Assembly (NCBI RefSeq): GCF_020037125.1
Contig: NZ_JAIQDG010000050.1
Span: 1 to 60,107 of the forward strand
DNA: 60,107 bases
DNA from: Myxococcus sp. RHSTA-1-4
GTDB taxonomy: Bacteria; Myxococcota; Myxococcia; Myxococcales; Myxococcaceae
Reading direction: 5' to 3'
The notes below the pieces were generated by a model. That model had not been told where the DNA came from. It ran no database searches and worked only from the letters and a program-made list of their open reading frames with translations. Shown piece by piece: positions 26,805-34,951 of this stretch. Each line of letters starts with the position of its first letter. Positions within the stretch are counted from its first letter, which is position 1. The position numbers and the translations under genes were made by a program.

Positions 26805-27182
26805 CTATTCGGCATCGCCCCTGGGCCCGGGGGCGAGCGCGCGGTGGATGACAGGGAGCAGGTCTGTCGTACCGAGCGCGTCCAGGGCCAGGTCCCATCG
26901 GCCCTCGGCGCAGAGGCCGCTCAGGCCCCCCTCTTCGTAGGCCCGCTGTGCCGCGGTCTTCAGCGCTTCGCGCACCGCCTCGGCGACCGCGAGCCCTGCC
27001 TCATCACAGCGCTTGCAATCGAGCTCGACTCCCAGGCGGCTGCGCCTCCCTTCCTCCGTGAGGACCCAGGGGCGCACCATCCAGGGTGGGTCATGGCGCA
27101 CGTGCTGCCGGTGGCCACACTCGAGGTCGGCGACCCAGTGGCCTTCCCCGTCGAGATGGAAGCCTGTGATTTTCTGCCGCAT
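26805..27182 (-). CDS. DUF3565-family protein
   Basis: The ATG at 27182 begins MRQKITGFHLDGEGHWVADL, the typical start of DUF3565. The 125-residue protein has ECGHRQHVRHDPPW, RPWVLTEEGR and LDCKRCDE, with His/Cys positions that suggest a metal site. A helical C-terminal half (VAEAVREALKTAAQRAYEEGG) is longer than in short family members. The role is unknown. It is divergent from the hydrolase gene at 27404, with 221 bases between them. Confidence 0.75.
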   Translation of the reverse strand: MRQKITGFHLDGEGHWVADLECGHRQHVRHDPPWMVRPWVLTEEGRRSRLGVELDCKRCDEAGLAVAEAVREALKTAAQRAYEEGGLSGLCAEGRWDLALDALGTTDLLPVIHRALAPGPRGDAE

Positions 27183-27403
27183 GGGTGCCTGAGTCCTGAC
27201 GGAAAACCGTGGCATCCTACTCAGCAACCCCACCGCGGGCACCTGGTGCGGAGACGCTCCACTGTCCCCCCCGTTACACCTCAGGGCCGGGCCGCGATGC
27301 GGCCGCCAGGGAATGGGAGCAGACTGGGAGGATGGCCCTGGCGCCACGGACGGCGCGGTGGGAGGACGGGCAGTGCCCGTACCGGGGGCCGGGAGCAGAG
27401 TCC

Positions 27404-28186
27404 ATGAAGCAGAAGGAACCGAAGACGGTGGCCGTTACGGGACCCGCGGGACGGTTGATGGCGACCGTTGAAGGCGATGGCGGCATTCCGACGCTGTTCG
27501 TGCACGGAATCCCCGCGGACCGGACGCTCTGGGCCGGGGCGCAGCACGGCCTGGCGACGCGCAGCATCTCGTTCGACCTGCGCGGCCTGGGGGAGAGCGG
27601 CGGCGCCCACGGCCCCTTCGGCGTGGAGGCGGCGGTGGAGGACGTGGCCGCCGTCGCGGACGCGCTGGCCCCGGAGAAGTTCGTGCTGGTGGGGCACGGC
27701 TTCGGAGGCGCGGTGGCGGGTGCCTTCGCCGCGTACTACCCCGAGCGCCTCGCCGGGCTGCTCTACGTGGAGGCGCCCGGTGACATGCGCCGCACCCCGA
27801 AGGCGGAAGCGGACGCGTGGCTGGAGAACTTCAGCGCGGCGAAGTACGGCGCCTTCCACGAGCACTGGCTCGCGCCGCTGATGCTCGAAGCGAAGGAGTC
27901 CACGCGCGTCCTGGTGATGAAGATGATGCGCACGTCGCGGCGCGAGCCCATCGCCGGGTATCTGGAGTCGCTCTTCCACCACGACCCGGGCGAGGCCTTC
28001 GAGGGCTTCACGGGCCACACCCACGCGCTGGCGGCCACCACGGGACCGGAGACGCTGGTGGGCTCGCGGCCCTCGCTGTCCCGCTCCGTGGCGCCGCACG
28101 CGAGCCACTGGCTGATGCTGGACTCCGCGCAGTGGTTCCACACGGAGTTGGTCCGCTTCCTGGGGCAGTGCCGGCACGGCCACTGA
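27404..28186 (+). CDS. Alpha/beta hydrolase-fold protein lacking the catalytic Ser
   Basis: The 260-residue protein has a complete alpha/beta hydrolase outline: the oxyanion segment FVHGIPADRTLW, FDLRGLGES, the nucleophile elbow LVGHGFGGAVAG and a late His in ASHWLMLDS. The elbow normally reads GHSFGG; here the nucleophile position is Gly (GGC where AGC is expected), so ordinary Ser-hydrolase activity is not possible. It could be a non-hydrolytic binding protein, use another mechanism, or carry a recent mutation. The start ATG 27404 follows GGGAGCAGAG. No signal peptide is visible. Confidence 0.82.
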   Translation: MKQKEPKTVAVTGPAGRLMATVEGDGGIPTLFVHGIPADRTLWAGAQHGLATRSISFDLRGLGESGGAHGPFGVEAAVEDVAAVADALAPEKFVLVGHGFGGAVAGAFAAYYPERLAGLLYVEAPGDMRRTPKAEADAWLENFSAAKYGAFHEHWLAPLMLEAKESTRVLVMKMMRTSRREPIAGYLESLFHHDPGEAFEGFTGHTHALAATTGPETLVGSRPSLSRSVAPHASHWLMLDSAQWFHTELVRFLGQCRHGH

Positions 28187-28205
28187 GCCGGGTGCCTCGC
28201 GAGGC

Positions 28206-29465
28206 TCAGAACCTGCCGCGAGCGTCCATCGCCACATCCTGTCGCGTGTGCGCGGCATCCGGCGATACCCCTCGCGCAACCCGCACCTGCAGCACCATCG
28301 CGGTGACGGCCGTCACCGCCGCGCACACCCCGAGCACTCGCAGCTCGAGGAACAGCTGGAAGCGCGCGCGGCCGAGCACCTCGTATGCGAGCACGCCCGT
28401 GAGCGTCGCCACCGCGGGGGCGACGAGCGCGGCGGCCCACGTCGCGCGCGAGCGCAGCCGCAGTGCCGCCTCCACCAACAGGTACGTCAGCGGCATGAGG
28501 CTCACGAGGTTGTTGCGCCACCCGAGCGGCGACAGCACCGCCGTGCAGTAGAGCGCCACGGCGGTGAGCGCGCGCCGCTCCGCCGCGGGGTCCGCCCTGG
28601 CCAGCGCCACGAGCAGCCAGGCGAGCGAGGCCACGAGCACGGCGCCCAACCCCGCCGCCAGCAGCGTGTAGCGCACGCCTTCCGCGGGCGAGGACACCCA
28701 GCACGCCATGCCGAAGACGCTCTGGTTCTGGTTGGCGCACAGCATCGGGCCCGTCGAGTCCGCGAGCATCGCGCGCCACGCCTGCAGCTCCCCCCAGGCG
28801 CGCGCCGGCCCCAGCTGCAGCGCGGGGAGCGCCAGCAGCGCGAGCGCCGCGGCTCCCGTGGCGGCCACCCGCTGCCACTCACGTGCCCGCAGTGCCACGA
28901 GCACGAGCAGCGCGAGCGGCGGCTTGAACACGCACGCGAGCGCGAGCATGGCGCCCGAGGCCAGCGGCCGCTTCGTGCGCAGCGCCTCGCTCTCGAGCGC
29001 GAGCCACAAGAGCAACGAGTCGCAGTTGCCGTAGCGGAAGAGGTGCTTGAAGAACGGCAACCCCACCGCCAGCACCAGCCCGTGCGCCCACGTGGGCAGG
29101 GGCCGCGGCAGCTGCGAGGCCCACAGCAGGTAGCTTCGCACCAGCATGGCCGCGGTGAGCAGCACCCAGGCCCAGCGCGCCACCCCTTGGGGCAGCAGGG
29201 CGAACGGCGCGAAGAGGTACGCCGTCACGGGCGCGTACTTGTACACCCAGGGGAGGTCCTCTGGCCGGTACAGCGCTTGCCCCGCGAGCGCGTGCGCCCC
29301 GGCGTCATAGAAGACGCGCCAGTCCGCCTGCGTGTTGCTCGGGCTCAGCGCGTGCAACGCGACCAGGAACACCACGGCCGACACCACCACGCCGGGGCTC
29401 GCCCACCCACGCGCGTTCGGGTTGTGGGCAGGGAGCGCTGAGTTCTCGATGCGGGTGGTGGGCAC
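28206..29465 (-). CDS. GT87-type (DUF2029) integral membrane glycosyltransferase
   Basis: The polytopic protein of about 419 residues has roughly ten membrane segments. The first periplasmic loop carries ADWRVFYDAGAHALAGQALY, with the acidic residues expected of GT-C glycosyltransferases, and CVFKPPLALLVLVAL is the usual DUF2029 K-P-P segment. Family members add mannose or other sugars from polyprenyl donors on the outer face. The start is uncertain: GTG 29465 is used here, and a TTG 15 codons earlier is possible. It is convergent with the hydrolase gene and shows no operon partner. Confidence 0.8.
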   Translation of the reverse strand: MPTTRIENSALPAHNPNARGWASPGVVVSAVVFLVALHALSPSNTQADWRVFYDAGAHALAGQALYRPEDLPWVYKYAPVTAYLFAPFALLPQGVARWAWVLLTAAMLVRSYLLWASQLPRPLPTWAHGLVLAVGLPFFKHLFRYGNCDSLLLWLALESEALRTKRPLASGAMLALACVFKPPLALLVLVALRAREWQRVAATGAAALALLALPALQLGPARAWGELQAWRAMLADSTGPMLCANQNQSVFGMACWVSSPAEGVRYTLLAAGLGAVLVASLAWLLVALARADPAAERRALTAVALYCTAVLSPLGWRNNLVSLMPLTYLLVEAALRLRSRATWAAALVAPAVATLTGVLAYEVLGRARFQLFLELRVLGVCAAVTAVTAMVLQVRVARGVSPDAAHTRQDVAMDARGRF

Positions 29466-29580
29466 TCCCCAGGCGTGCCACGTTCCAGGGACTCGACACA
29501 AGAGCCCCACCCAGCGAGTCGCGAACCGGGCCCGCCGTGCTCACCTGGGGCAGCCGTGAGGTTGACACCGCGCGGGCGGC

Positions 29581-30849
29581 TCAGCTCCGGGACGGGCTCC
29601 CGCCACTGGACGCAAGCCTCCGGCCGCGCACGTAGGTGGCCCGCACCGGGCCCGCATCGCGCCGGAACAGCAGCGCGTCGATGAGGGCCTCCTCGGCCGC
29701 GAGGTGCGCGGGCACGTCCACCGCCACCAGGTCCGCCTCGTAGCCCGGGGCGATGCGTCCGACCCCCTCCAGCCCCAGCGCGAGGGCTCCACCCTCCGTC
29801 GCCCGCCACAGCAGCTCCTCCGGCGCCACCGGCGCCTGGAGCACCAGCGCCGCGTCATACGCGCTCGCCGCCACCCGACGCAGCGAGAACGTCCGCCCCG
29901 CGCCCATGTCCGTCCCCAGGCCCACCCGGATGCCCCGCTCGGTGGCCTGGCGCAGCGGCATGCACCCGCTGCCCAGGAAGAAGTTGCTGTCCGGGCAGTG
30001 CGCCACCACCGCGTTGTGACGCGCCATCCGCGACCACTCCCCATCCGACAGGTGAATGCAGTGGGCGAACAGGCTGCGGCTGCCCACCAGCCCGTGCTCC
30101 TCGTACACACCCAGGTAGTCCGCCGCCCCGGGGAACGCGGCCGCCGTGGCGCGCAGCTCCTCGCGGTTCTCCGACAGGTGCGTCTGCATCCACAGCCCGT
30201 GCAGCTCCGCCAGCCGCCCCGCGCCACGCAGCAGCTCCGACGTGCAGCTCAGCGCGAACCGCGGCGTCACGCAGAAGCGCAGCCGCCCCGCGTCGTGGCC
30301 ATGCCACCGCTCGATGAGGGCCTCGCAGGCCTCCAGCGCCGCCGGGGCCTCGCGCAGCACCGCCGGGGGAGCGCCCCGGTCCATCAGCGTCAGCCCCGCC
30401 ATCCCTCGCAGGCCCCGCCGGGACAGCTCGGCGAACAGCGCGTCCGTGGCCTCGGGGTGGCTGGAGCTGAAGATGGAGGCGCTCGTGGTGCCCTGGGCGA
30501 TGAGCGCGTCGCAGAACTCCACCGCCACCTGCTCGGCATAGGCCCGCTCCCGGAAGCGCCCCTCCTCCGGGAACACCGAGCGCTCCAGCCAGGTCAGCAG
30601 CGGCCCGCTCGCGCTGCCAATCATCCGCGTCTGCGGGAAGTGGATGTGCGTGTCCACGAAGCCCGGCAGCAACACCGTCCCGGGGTGCGTCTCCGGGACG
30701 CGGCAGTCCGCGGGAGCCGGCCCCACCGCCTGGATGCGCCCGCGCGAGTCCAGCTCGATGAGGGCATCCGGCAACAGCTCGAAGCGGGCCTGCTCCGCTC
30801 GGGGACGGAGGACACGGCCACGCAGGGTGCGAAGGGGCTGATCGGACAA
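29581..30849 (-). CDS. guaD: Guanine deaminase
   Basis: The TTG start at 30849 (reading MSDQPLRTLRGRVLRP) has GGAG at good distance; the upstream extension does not look coding. The 422-residue amidohydrolase has the metal motif PGFVDTHIHFPQ (about residue 70), the guanine deaminase-specific FCVTPRFALSCTSELL, QTHLSENREE, FAHCIHLSDGEW and VGLGTDMGAG. It deaminates guanine to xanthine in purine catabolism. It is divergent from the operon beginning at 31038, with 188 bases between them. No purine regulator is adjacent. Confidence 0.93.
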   Translation of the reverse strand: MSDQPLRTLRGRVLRPRAEQARFELLPDALIELDSRGRIQAVGPAPADCRVPETHPGTVLLPGFVDTHIHFPQTRMIGSASGPLLTWLERSVFPEEGRFRERAYAEQVAVEFCDALIAQGTTSASIFSSSHPEATDALFAELSRRGLRGMAGLTLMDRGAPPAVLREAPAALEACEALIERWHGHDAGRLRFCVTPRFALSCTSELLRGAGRLAELHGLWMQTHLSENREELRATAAAFPGAADYLGVYEEHGLVGSRSLFAHCIHLSDGEWSRMARHNAVVAHCPDSNFFLGSGCMPLRQATERGIRVGLGTDMGAGRTFSLRRVAASAYDAALVLQAPVAPEELLWRATEGGALALGLEGVGRIAPGYEADLVAVDVPAHLAAEEALIDALLFRRDAGPVRATYVRGRRLASSGGSPSRS

Positions 30850-31037
30850 GTCAGGCTCCAGCGAGAAATGCCGCGCAGTATGGCCCAGCTCCGAAGAGGG
30901 ACCACCTCCATGGGTTGGATATGCGACACCAATAGTGAAATTGAAATCACTGGCGGTGGAGCAAGACATCCATCCCCGGCACACTGCCACCCCCATGACG
31001 CCCGACGGACCTTCGATGCGGGCGGAGGTGAAGAGCC

Positions 31038-31742
31038 ATGGATCCCACCGAGCTGTCGTCCCTCTATCGGCAGGCGTTGAAGGTGAAGGACGAAGCGGTG
31101 CGCCAGACGCTGGCCCGGTCCGTCGCGCAGGTCGCCGCCTCGCGCACGGTGCTCGCCGACGCCCGTCAGCGCGCCGCCCTGCCGCAACTCGCCAACGCGC
31201 TGATGACCCGCGCCAACGCCGAGCTGGACGAGGTGCAGAAGGCCGCCCAGCGGGCCATGGGTGAGAAGAACGCCAACGCCCAGGCCGCCGCCGCTGAGGC
31301 CATCGCCGCCCAGGCGCTCGCCGCGCAAGCCATCGCCGCGGAGGCCATCGCCGCCGAGGCCATCGCGGCGGAGCCGTTCGCCGCGGAGCCGCTGGTGGCG
31401 GAGCCGTTCGCCGCGGAGCCGCTGGTGGCGGAGCCGTTCGCCGCGGAGCCTCTCGCCGCGGAGCCGTTCGCCGCGGAGCCTCTCGCTGCCGAGCCCCTCG
31501 CCGCGGAGCCTCTCGCCGCGGAGCCTCTCGCCGCAGAGCCGTTCGCTGCGGAGCCGCTGGTGGCGGAGCCGTTCGCCGCGGAGCCGCTGGTGGCCGAGCC
31601 GTTCGCCGCCGAGCCTGTCACCGCCCAGCCCTTCATGGCGCAGCCCGGCGTCGCCGGTGCGTCCCTCACCGGGAGGACCCCCTTCACGGACGCCTTCCGC
31701 GCCTTCGTCGCCGACGCCACCCGCTCCGGTAGCGGGGAGTGA
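31038..31742 (+). CDS. Protein with tandem A-E-P-(L/F)-(A/V) pentapeptides, unknown function
   Basis: The 234-residue protein has three parts. An N-terminal helical head covers 1-80 (QALKVKDEAVRQTLARSVAQVAA and similar). Residues 86-204 form a run of about 24 five-residue units, first without Pro (AAEAI, AAQAL), then 17 AEP units and two AQP units. A short tail (LTGRTPFTDAFRAFVADATR) ends the protein. The repeat is not the canonical A(D/N)LxX pentapeptide fold; regular Pro suggests an extended rod or spacer. GGAGG precedes the ATG. It is the first gene of a tight operon, overlapping the next by 4 bases. It may be a scaffold, spacer or modified substrate; the function is unknown. Confidence 0.7.
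   Translation: MDPTELSSLYRQALKVKDEAVRQTLARSVAQVAASRTVLADARQRAALPQLANALMTRANAELDEVQKAAQRAMGEKNANAQAAAAEAIAAQALAAQAIAAEAIAAEAIAAEPFAAEPLVAEPFAAEPLVAEPFAAEPLAAEPFAAEPLAAEPLAAEPLAAEPLAAEPFAAEPLVAEPFAAEPLVAEPFAAEPVTAQPFMAQPGVAGASLTGRTPFTDAFRAFVADATRSGSGE
31293..31637 (+). repeat. 15-base tandem repeat coding for AEP(L/F)(A/V) units
   Basis: This in-frame minisatellite-like repeat lies within the first gene of the operon. The pure AEP part is 31368-31622, and some blocks alternate L-V and F-A units, giving a 30-base higher-order period. Copy number is likely to vary between strains. Confidence 0.85.
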
Positions 31743-33082
31743 GCCCGATGGCCGACTCCGTCCACGCGCTGCGCGACAGGCTGCTCAAGGACACGGTGAC
31801 GTGGTGCACGGAGCGCTCGCCTTTCTACCGGCAGCGCTTCGCGGAGGTGGCCAATCCGTTCCGCGGGCTGGAGGACCTGGATCGGCTGCCGGTGCTCTTC
31901 CGCGAGGAGGTCGTCCAGCACCAGGGAGACATCCTGTGCGACCCGGGCACGCCGGCCGCCGTGCAGCACACCACTGGCACCACCGGCGCCTTCCTCCAGG
32001 TGTACCGGGGTCCCGCCGAGCAGGCCTTCGTCTGGGACTTCTTCGGCGCCCAGCTCCTGGCCGAGCCCCGGCCCGGCCCGCGCCCGCTGTACATGAACCT
32101 GATGAACGCCTACCACGGGGCGCTCACCCCCGTGCCCAGCCACGCCTACGTGCTGTCCGTGGGCGTGTATGACAAGGCGCAGGCGGCCCAGGCGCGCGGG
32201 GTGCTGGAGCGCACGCACAATCTCCCCGGCGTGGAGCCGCGCGTCTCCGTGGTGATGGGCACCGAGCGCATGGTGAAGGCCCTCACGGCCTACCTGCTCG
32301 CGGAAGGCGTGGACCTGGCGAGGAGCCCGGTGAAGACGCTGGTGCTCTTCGGCGGCCACGTGACGCCCGCGCGCCAGCGGCTGCTGGGCTCGCTGTGGGG
32401 CGCCAACGTCCAGAACCGCTACAGCCTCACCGAGATGTTCGGGGGCGCGGTGGAGTACGGCTCGGACGGCATCTGGGTGTTCGACCCGCACCTCGTCCCG
32501 GAGGTGGTGCACCCACGCACGCTGCAGCCGGTGAAGGAGGGCCCGGGCGTGCTGCTGCTCACCGGCCTCTACCCGTTCATGCAGCAGATGCCGCTGGTGC
32601 GCTACTTCACCGGGGACGTGGTGGAGCCGGTGGGCGAGCCGCACGGTCCGGCGGGCCTCCAGGCGCGCTACCTGGGGCGGCTCAAGCGCTCGGTGCTGGA
32701 CGCGAGCGGCCCCAAGGTGGTGCCGCTGCTGCTCTCCGGTCCCCTCTATGAGGCGCTGGAGGCGCTGCCGGACATCGCCATCTCCCCGCGCTTCCCGGAC
32801 CTGCCCGGCGGACAGGGGCTGGAGCTCACGGGGGACCTGCACTACGCGGTGGAGCACCTGCCCGCCGAGCCCGGCCACCGCCCCGAGCGCATCACCCTGA
32901 CGCTGGGCCTGCGCTACGCGCCGTGGATGTTCCCCGAGCGCGTGAGGGAGCTGGTGCGCGACCTGGTGCTGCGGTTGTTCGCCGTGCACCCGGAGCTCGC
33001 CACCCGGCACCAGGAAGGAAGGCTGGAGCTGAAGGTCCAACCGCGCGCGGCCGGCGAGGTCGCGCCCTACGACTCGAAATGA
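31739..33082 (+). CDS. PaaK-like adenylate-forming enzyme
   Basis: The GTG at 31739 overlaps the previous stop (GTGA); an ATG three codons later is an alternative start. The 447-residue protein belongs to the phenylacetate-CoA ligase/CapK branch of ANL enzymes: the ATP loop QHTTGTTGAFLQVY (about residue 77), the A5 motif NRYSLTEMFGG, the A7 motif YFTGDVVEPVG and the A8 hinge GRLKRSVLDASG are visible. It should activate a carboxylic acid as acyl-AMP, possibly for transfer to CoA, amine or protein; the substrate is unknown. Neighbouring radical SAM and methyltransferase genes suggest a biosynthetic pathway. Confidence 0.85.
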   Translation: MSPMADSVHALRDRLLKDTVTWCTERSPFYRQRFAEVANPFRGLEDLDRLPVLFREEVVQHQGDILCDPGTPAAVQHTTGTTGAFLQVYRGPAEQAFVWDFFGAQLLAEPRPGPRPLYMNLMNAYHGALTPVPSHAYVLSVGVYDKAQAAQARGVLERTHNLPGVEPRVSVVMGTERMVKALTAYLLAEGVDLARSPVKTLVLFGGHVTPARQRLLGSLWGANVQNRYSLTEMFGGAVEYGSDGIWVFDPHLVPEVVHPRTLQPVKEGPGVLLLTGLYPFMQQMPLVRYFTGDVVEPVGEPHGPAGLQARYLGRLKRSVLDASGPKVVPLLLSGPLYEALEALPDIAISPRFPDLPGGQGLELTGDLHYAVEHLPAEPGHRPERITLTLGLRYAPWMFPERVRELVRDLVLRLFAVHPELATRHQEGRLELKVQPRAAGEVAPYDSK

Positions 33083-33537
33083 CCATGCACGAGCGGCGCA
33101 CGCGCGGCGGACAGCCGAAGACGGTGTTCCTCTCGGGGATGATTGATGGCCTCTCGCTGGAGGACGCCTCGACGTGGCGCCAGCGGGCCTCCCGGGTGCT
33201 GGAGGATGCGGGCTTCCTCACCTACGACCCGACGCGGGTGATGGTGGCCGCGGGCACGGAGTACCGGGCCCGGCCCAACGAGGTCTTCACCAATGACCGC
33301 TGGCATCTGGCGCGGGCGGACGTGCTGCTCGTCAACCTGACGCTGCCGCCCACGATTGAGAGCCAGAAGGCGCCGTTCTTCACCATCGGGGAGATGTTCC
33401 TCGCGCACGCCGCGGGGCTGCCCATCCTCGTCTTCGGCAACTGCTTCCGGGGCCGGCCCGGGTACGAGGCCATCGTCACCCGGGACTTCGACGGGCTGGA
33501 GCCGGCCCTCCAGTACCTCATCCACCACTACGCGTAA
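33079..33537 (+). CDS. Nucleoside 2-deoxyribosyltransferase-fold protein
   Basis: The ATG overlaps the previous stop (ATGA). The 152-residue protein has the Rossmann-like pattern of this family: a first strand with KTVFLSGMIDGLSLEDASTWR, an Arg/Asp-containing middle (DPTRVM, FTNDRWHLARADVLLVNLTLPP) and the Glu-bearing helix TIGEMFLAHAAGLPILVFG, where active enzymes place the catalytic Glu. It may transfer or hydrolyse a (deoxy)nucleoside or a related N-glycoside. In a specialised-metabolism operon it could process a nucleotide-derived intermediate. No close known pathway is recognised. Confidence 0.78.
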   Translation: MTMHERRTRGGQPKTVFLSGMIDGLSLEDASTWRQRASRVLEDAGFLTYDPTRVMVAAGTEYRARPNEVFTNDRWHLARADVLLVNLTLPPTIESQKAPFFTIGEMFLAHAAGLPILVFGNCFRGRPGYEAIVTRDFDGLEPALQYLIHHYA

Positions 33538-33567
33538 GCCGCCGCGGCTTCGCGGAAGGAGCGCGCC

Positions 33568-34941
33568 ATGCTGTACGCCACGCCCGAGCCGGAGCTGGAC
33601 GCCCGGACCCGGCTGCAACGGGCCATCGCGGGCTCCGAGCTGCCCTGCTACGTCTACAGCTACCCCTCCAAGCGCGCCTACCGGCCGGTGCAGCCGCCCC
33701 GCACCCTGGCCGAGGTGTGGGCCGGCGCCCGGGACAAGCTCAACCTCTACGTGCACGTGCCCTTCTGCGGGTACCGCTGCTCGTTCTGCACGCTGTTCCT
33801 CACCACCAGCCACTCCCCGCGGCTGGTGGAGGACTACGTGGCCGCGCTCCAGCGGCAGATCGCCATGTATGGCGCGCTGCTGGGCCACCTGGAGGTGGTG
33901 TCCCTGTACGTGGGCGGGGGCACGCCCACCACGCTTTCGCCGGAGCAGTTCTCCACCCTCTTCGAGTCCCTGCACCGGGCCTTCCCACGCTTCTCGCCCA
34001 CGGCGGAGGTGGCGGTGGAGGGCTCGCCGGACACGATGACGCCGGAGCGGCTGGAGCGCCTCAAGGCCCTGGGCGTCAACCGCGTCAGCATGGGCCTGCA
34101 GACGCTGGACGAGGAGGAGCGCAAGCGCGCGGGGCGTCCCTATTCCACCCGGACGCTGTACGGGGCGGTGGAGGCCATCCAGCGCGTGGGCTTCGCCAAC
34201 GTCAACTACGACCTCATCTACGGGCTGGAGGGCCAGCAGCGCGAGACCTGGCTGCACAGCCTGAGCACCACGGTGGGCTTCGGGCCCCGGACGGTGACGC
34301 TCTACCCGGTGGTGTTCCGCCCGCTGACGGTCATCGACAAGCGGCGCGGGCGGCTCGCGGACGGCTTCATGGACGACAGCTCCAAGTACGCCCTCTATGA
34401 CGAGAGCGTGGCGTGGCTCGCCGAGCGGGGCTTCCGGCAGAACAGCTTCGTGCGCTTCTCCACGCTGGAGCACGACGGGCTCCAGCAGGAGGTGGCGGAC
34501 TTCGCCGGGGTGCCGCTGCTGGGGCTGGGGGCGGGGGCGCGCAGCTATGCCGACACCGTCCACTACGGCACCGACTTCGCCGTGCGGCGGCCGGAGACGC
34601 TCGACATCATCCGCGGCTTCATCTCCCACCCGCACCGTCCGGACGAGCCGCTGGGCCTGGGCTTCGTGCTGGACGAGGACGAGCAGAAGCGGCGCTTCTG
34701 CATCCTCAACCTCTCGCTGGGGCGGCTGGAGCCGGCCGCCTACGCGCGGCGCTTCGGGGGCGCGGGCCTGGATGACTTCGCCGAGGAACTGGACGCGCTC
34801 GTCCTCGAGGGCTGCGTGACGGTGGACCGCGAGGGCACCTACGCGCTCACCCCGCTGGGCTTCAAGTTCAGCAACGTCATCGCCACGCTGTTCAAGTCCC
34901 CCGCCGTGGACGCGCTCGAGCGCGCCTTCCTTCCCACCTGA
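33568..34941 (+). CDS. HemN/HemW-like radical SAM enzyme
   Basis: The 457-residue protein has the radical SAM cluster motif in YVHVPFCGYRCSFCTLFL (CxxxCxxC, about residue 66) and the SAM-binding GGG motif in YVGGGTPTTLSPEQF. It also has the HemN-like VEGSPDTMTPERLERLKALGVNRVSMGLQTL and a C-terminal HemN domain (LLGLGAGARSYADTVHY). HemN/HemW sequences work in haem metabolism, but this class also includes class C radical SAM methylases of natural-product pathways. With an adenylating enzyme and a methyltransferase beside it, the second role is more likely. A GGAAGGAG site precedes the ATG. Confidence 0.87.
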   Translation: MLYATPEPELDARTRLQRAIAGSELPCYVYSYPSKRAYRPVQPPRTLAEVWAGARDKLNLYVHVPFCGYRCSFCTLFLTTSHSPRLVEDYVAALQRQIAMYGALLGHLEVVSLYVGGGTPTTLSPEQFSTLFESLHRAFPRFSPTAEVAVEGSPDTMTPERLERLKALGVNRVSMGLQTLDEEERKRAGRPYSTRTLYGAVEAIQRVGFANVNYDLIYGLEGQQRETWLHSLSTTVGFGPRTVTLYPVVFRPLTVIDKRRGRLADGFMDDSSKYALYDESVAWLAERGFRQNSFVRFSTLEHDGLQQEVADFAGVPLLGLGAGARSYADTVHYGTDFAVRRPETLDIIRGFISHPHRPDEPLGLGFVLDEDEQKRRFCILNLSLGRLEPAAYARRFGGAGLDDFAEELDALVLEGCVTVDREGTYALTPLGFKFSNVIATLFKSPAVDALERAFLPT

Positions 34942-34951
34942 AGAGGGCCTC

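Noticed and set aside
31293..31637. Canonical pentapeptide-repeat protein
   Set aside because: The A(D/N)LxX pattern is not met: Glu and Pro stand where a small residue and Asp/Asn are needed.
33568..34941. Haem biosynthesis hemN/hemW
   Set aside because: No other haem gene is near, and the operon partners suggest a different pathway; only the superfamily is supported.
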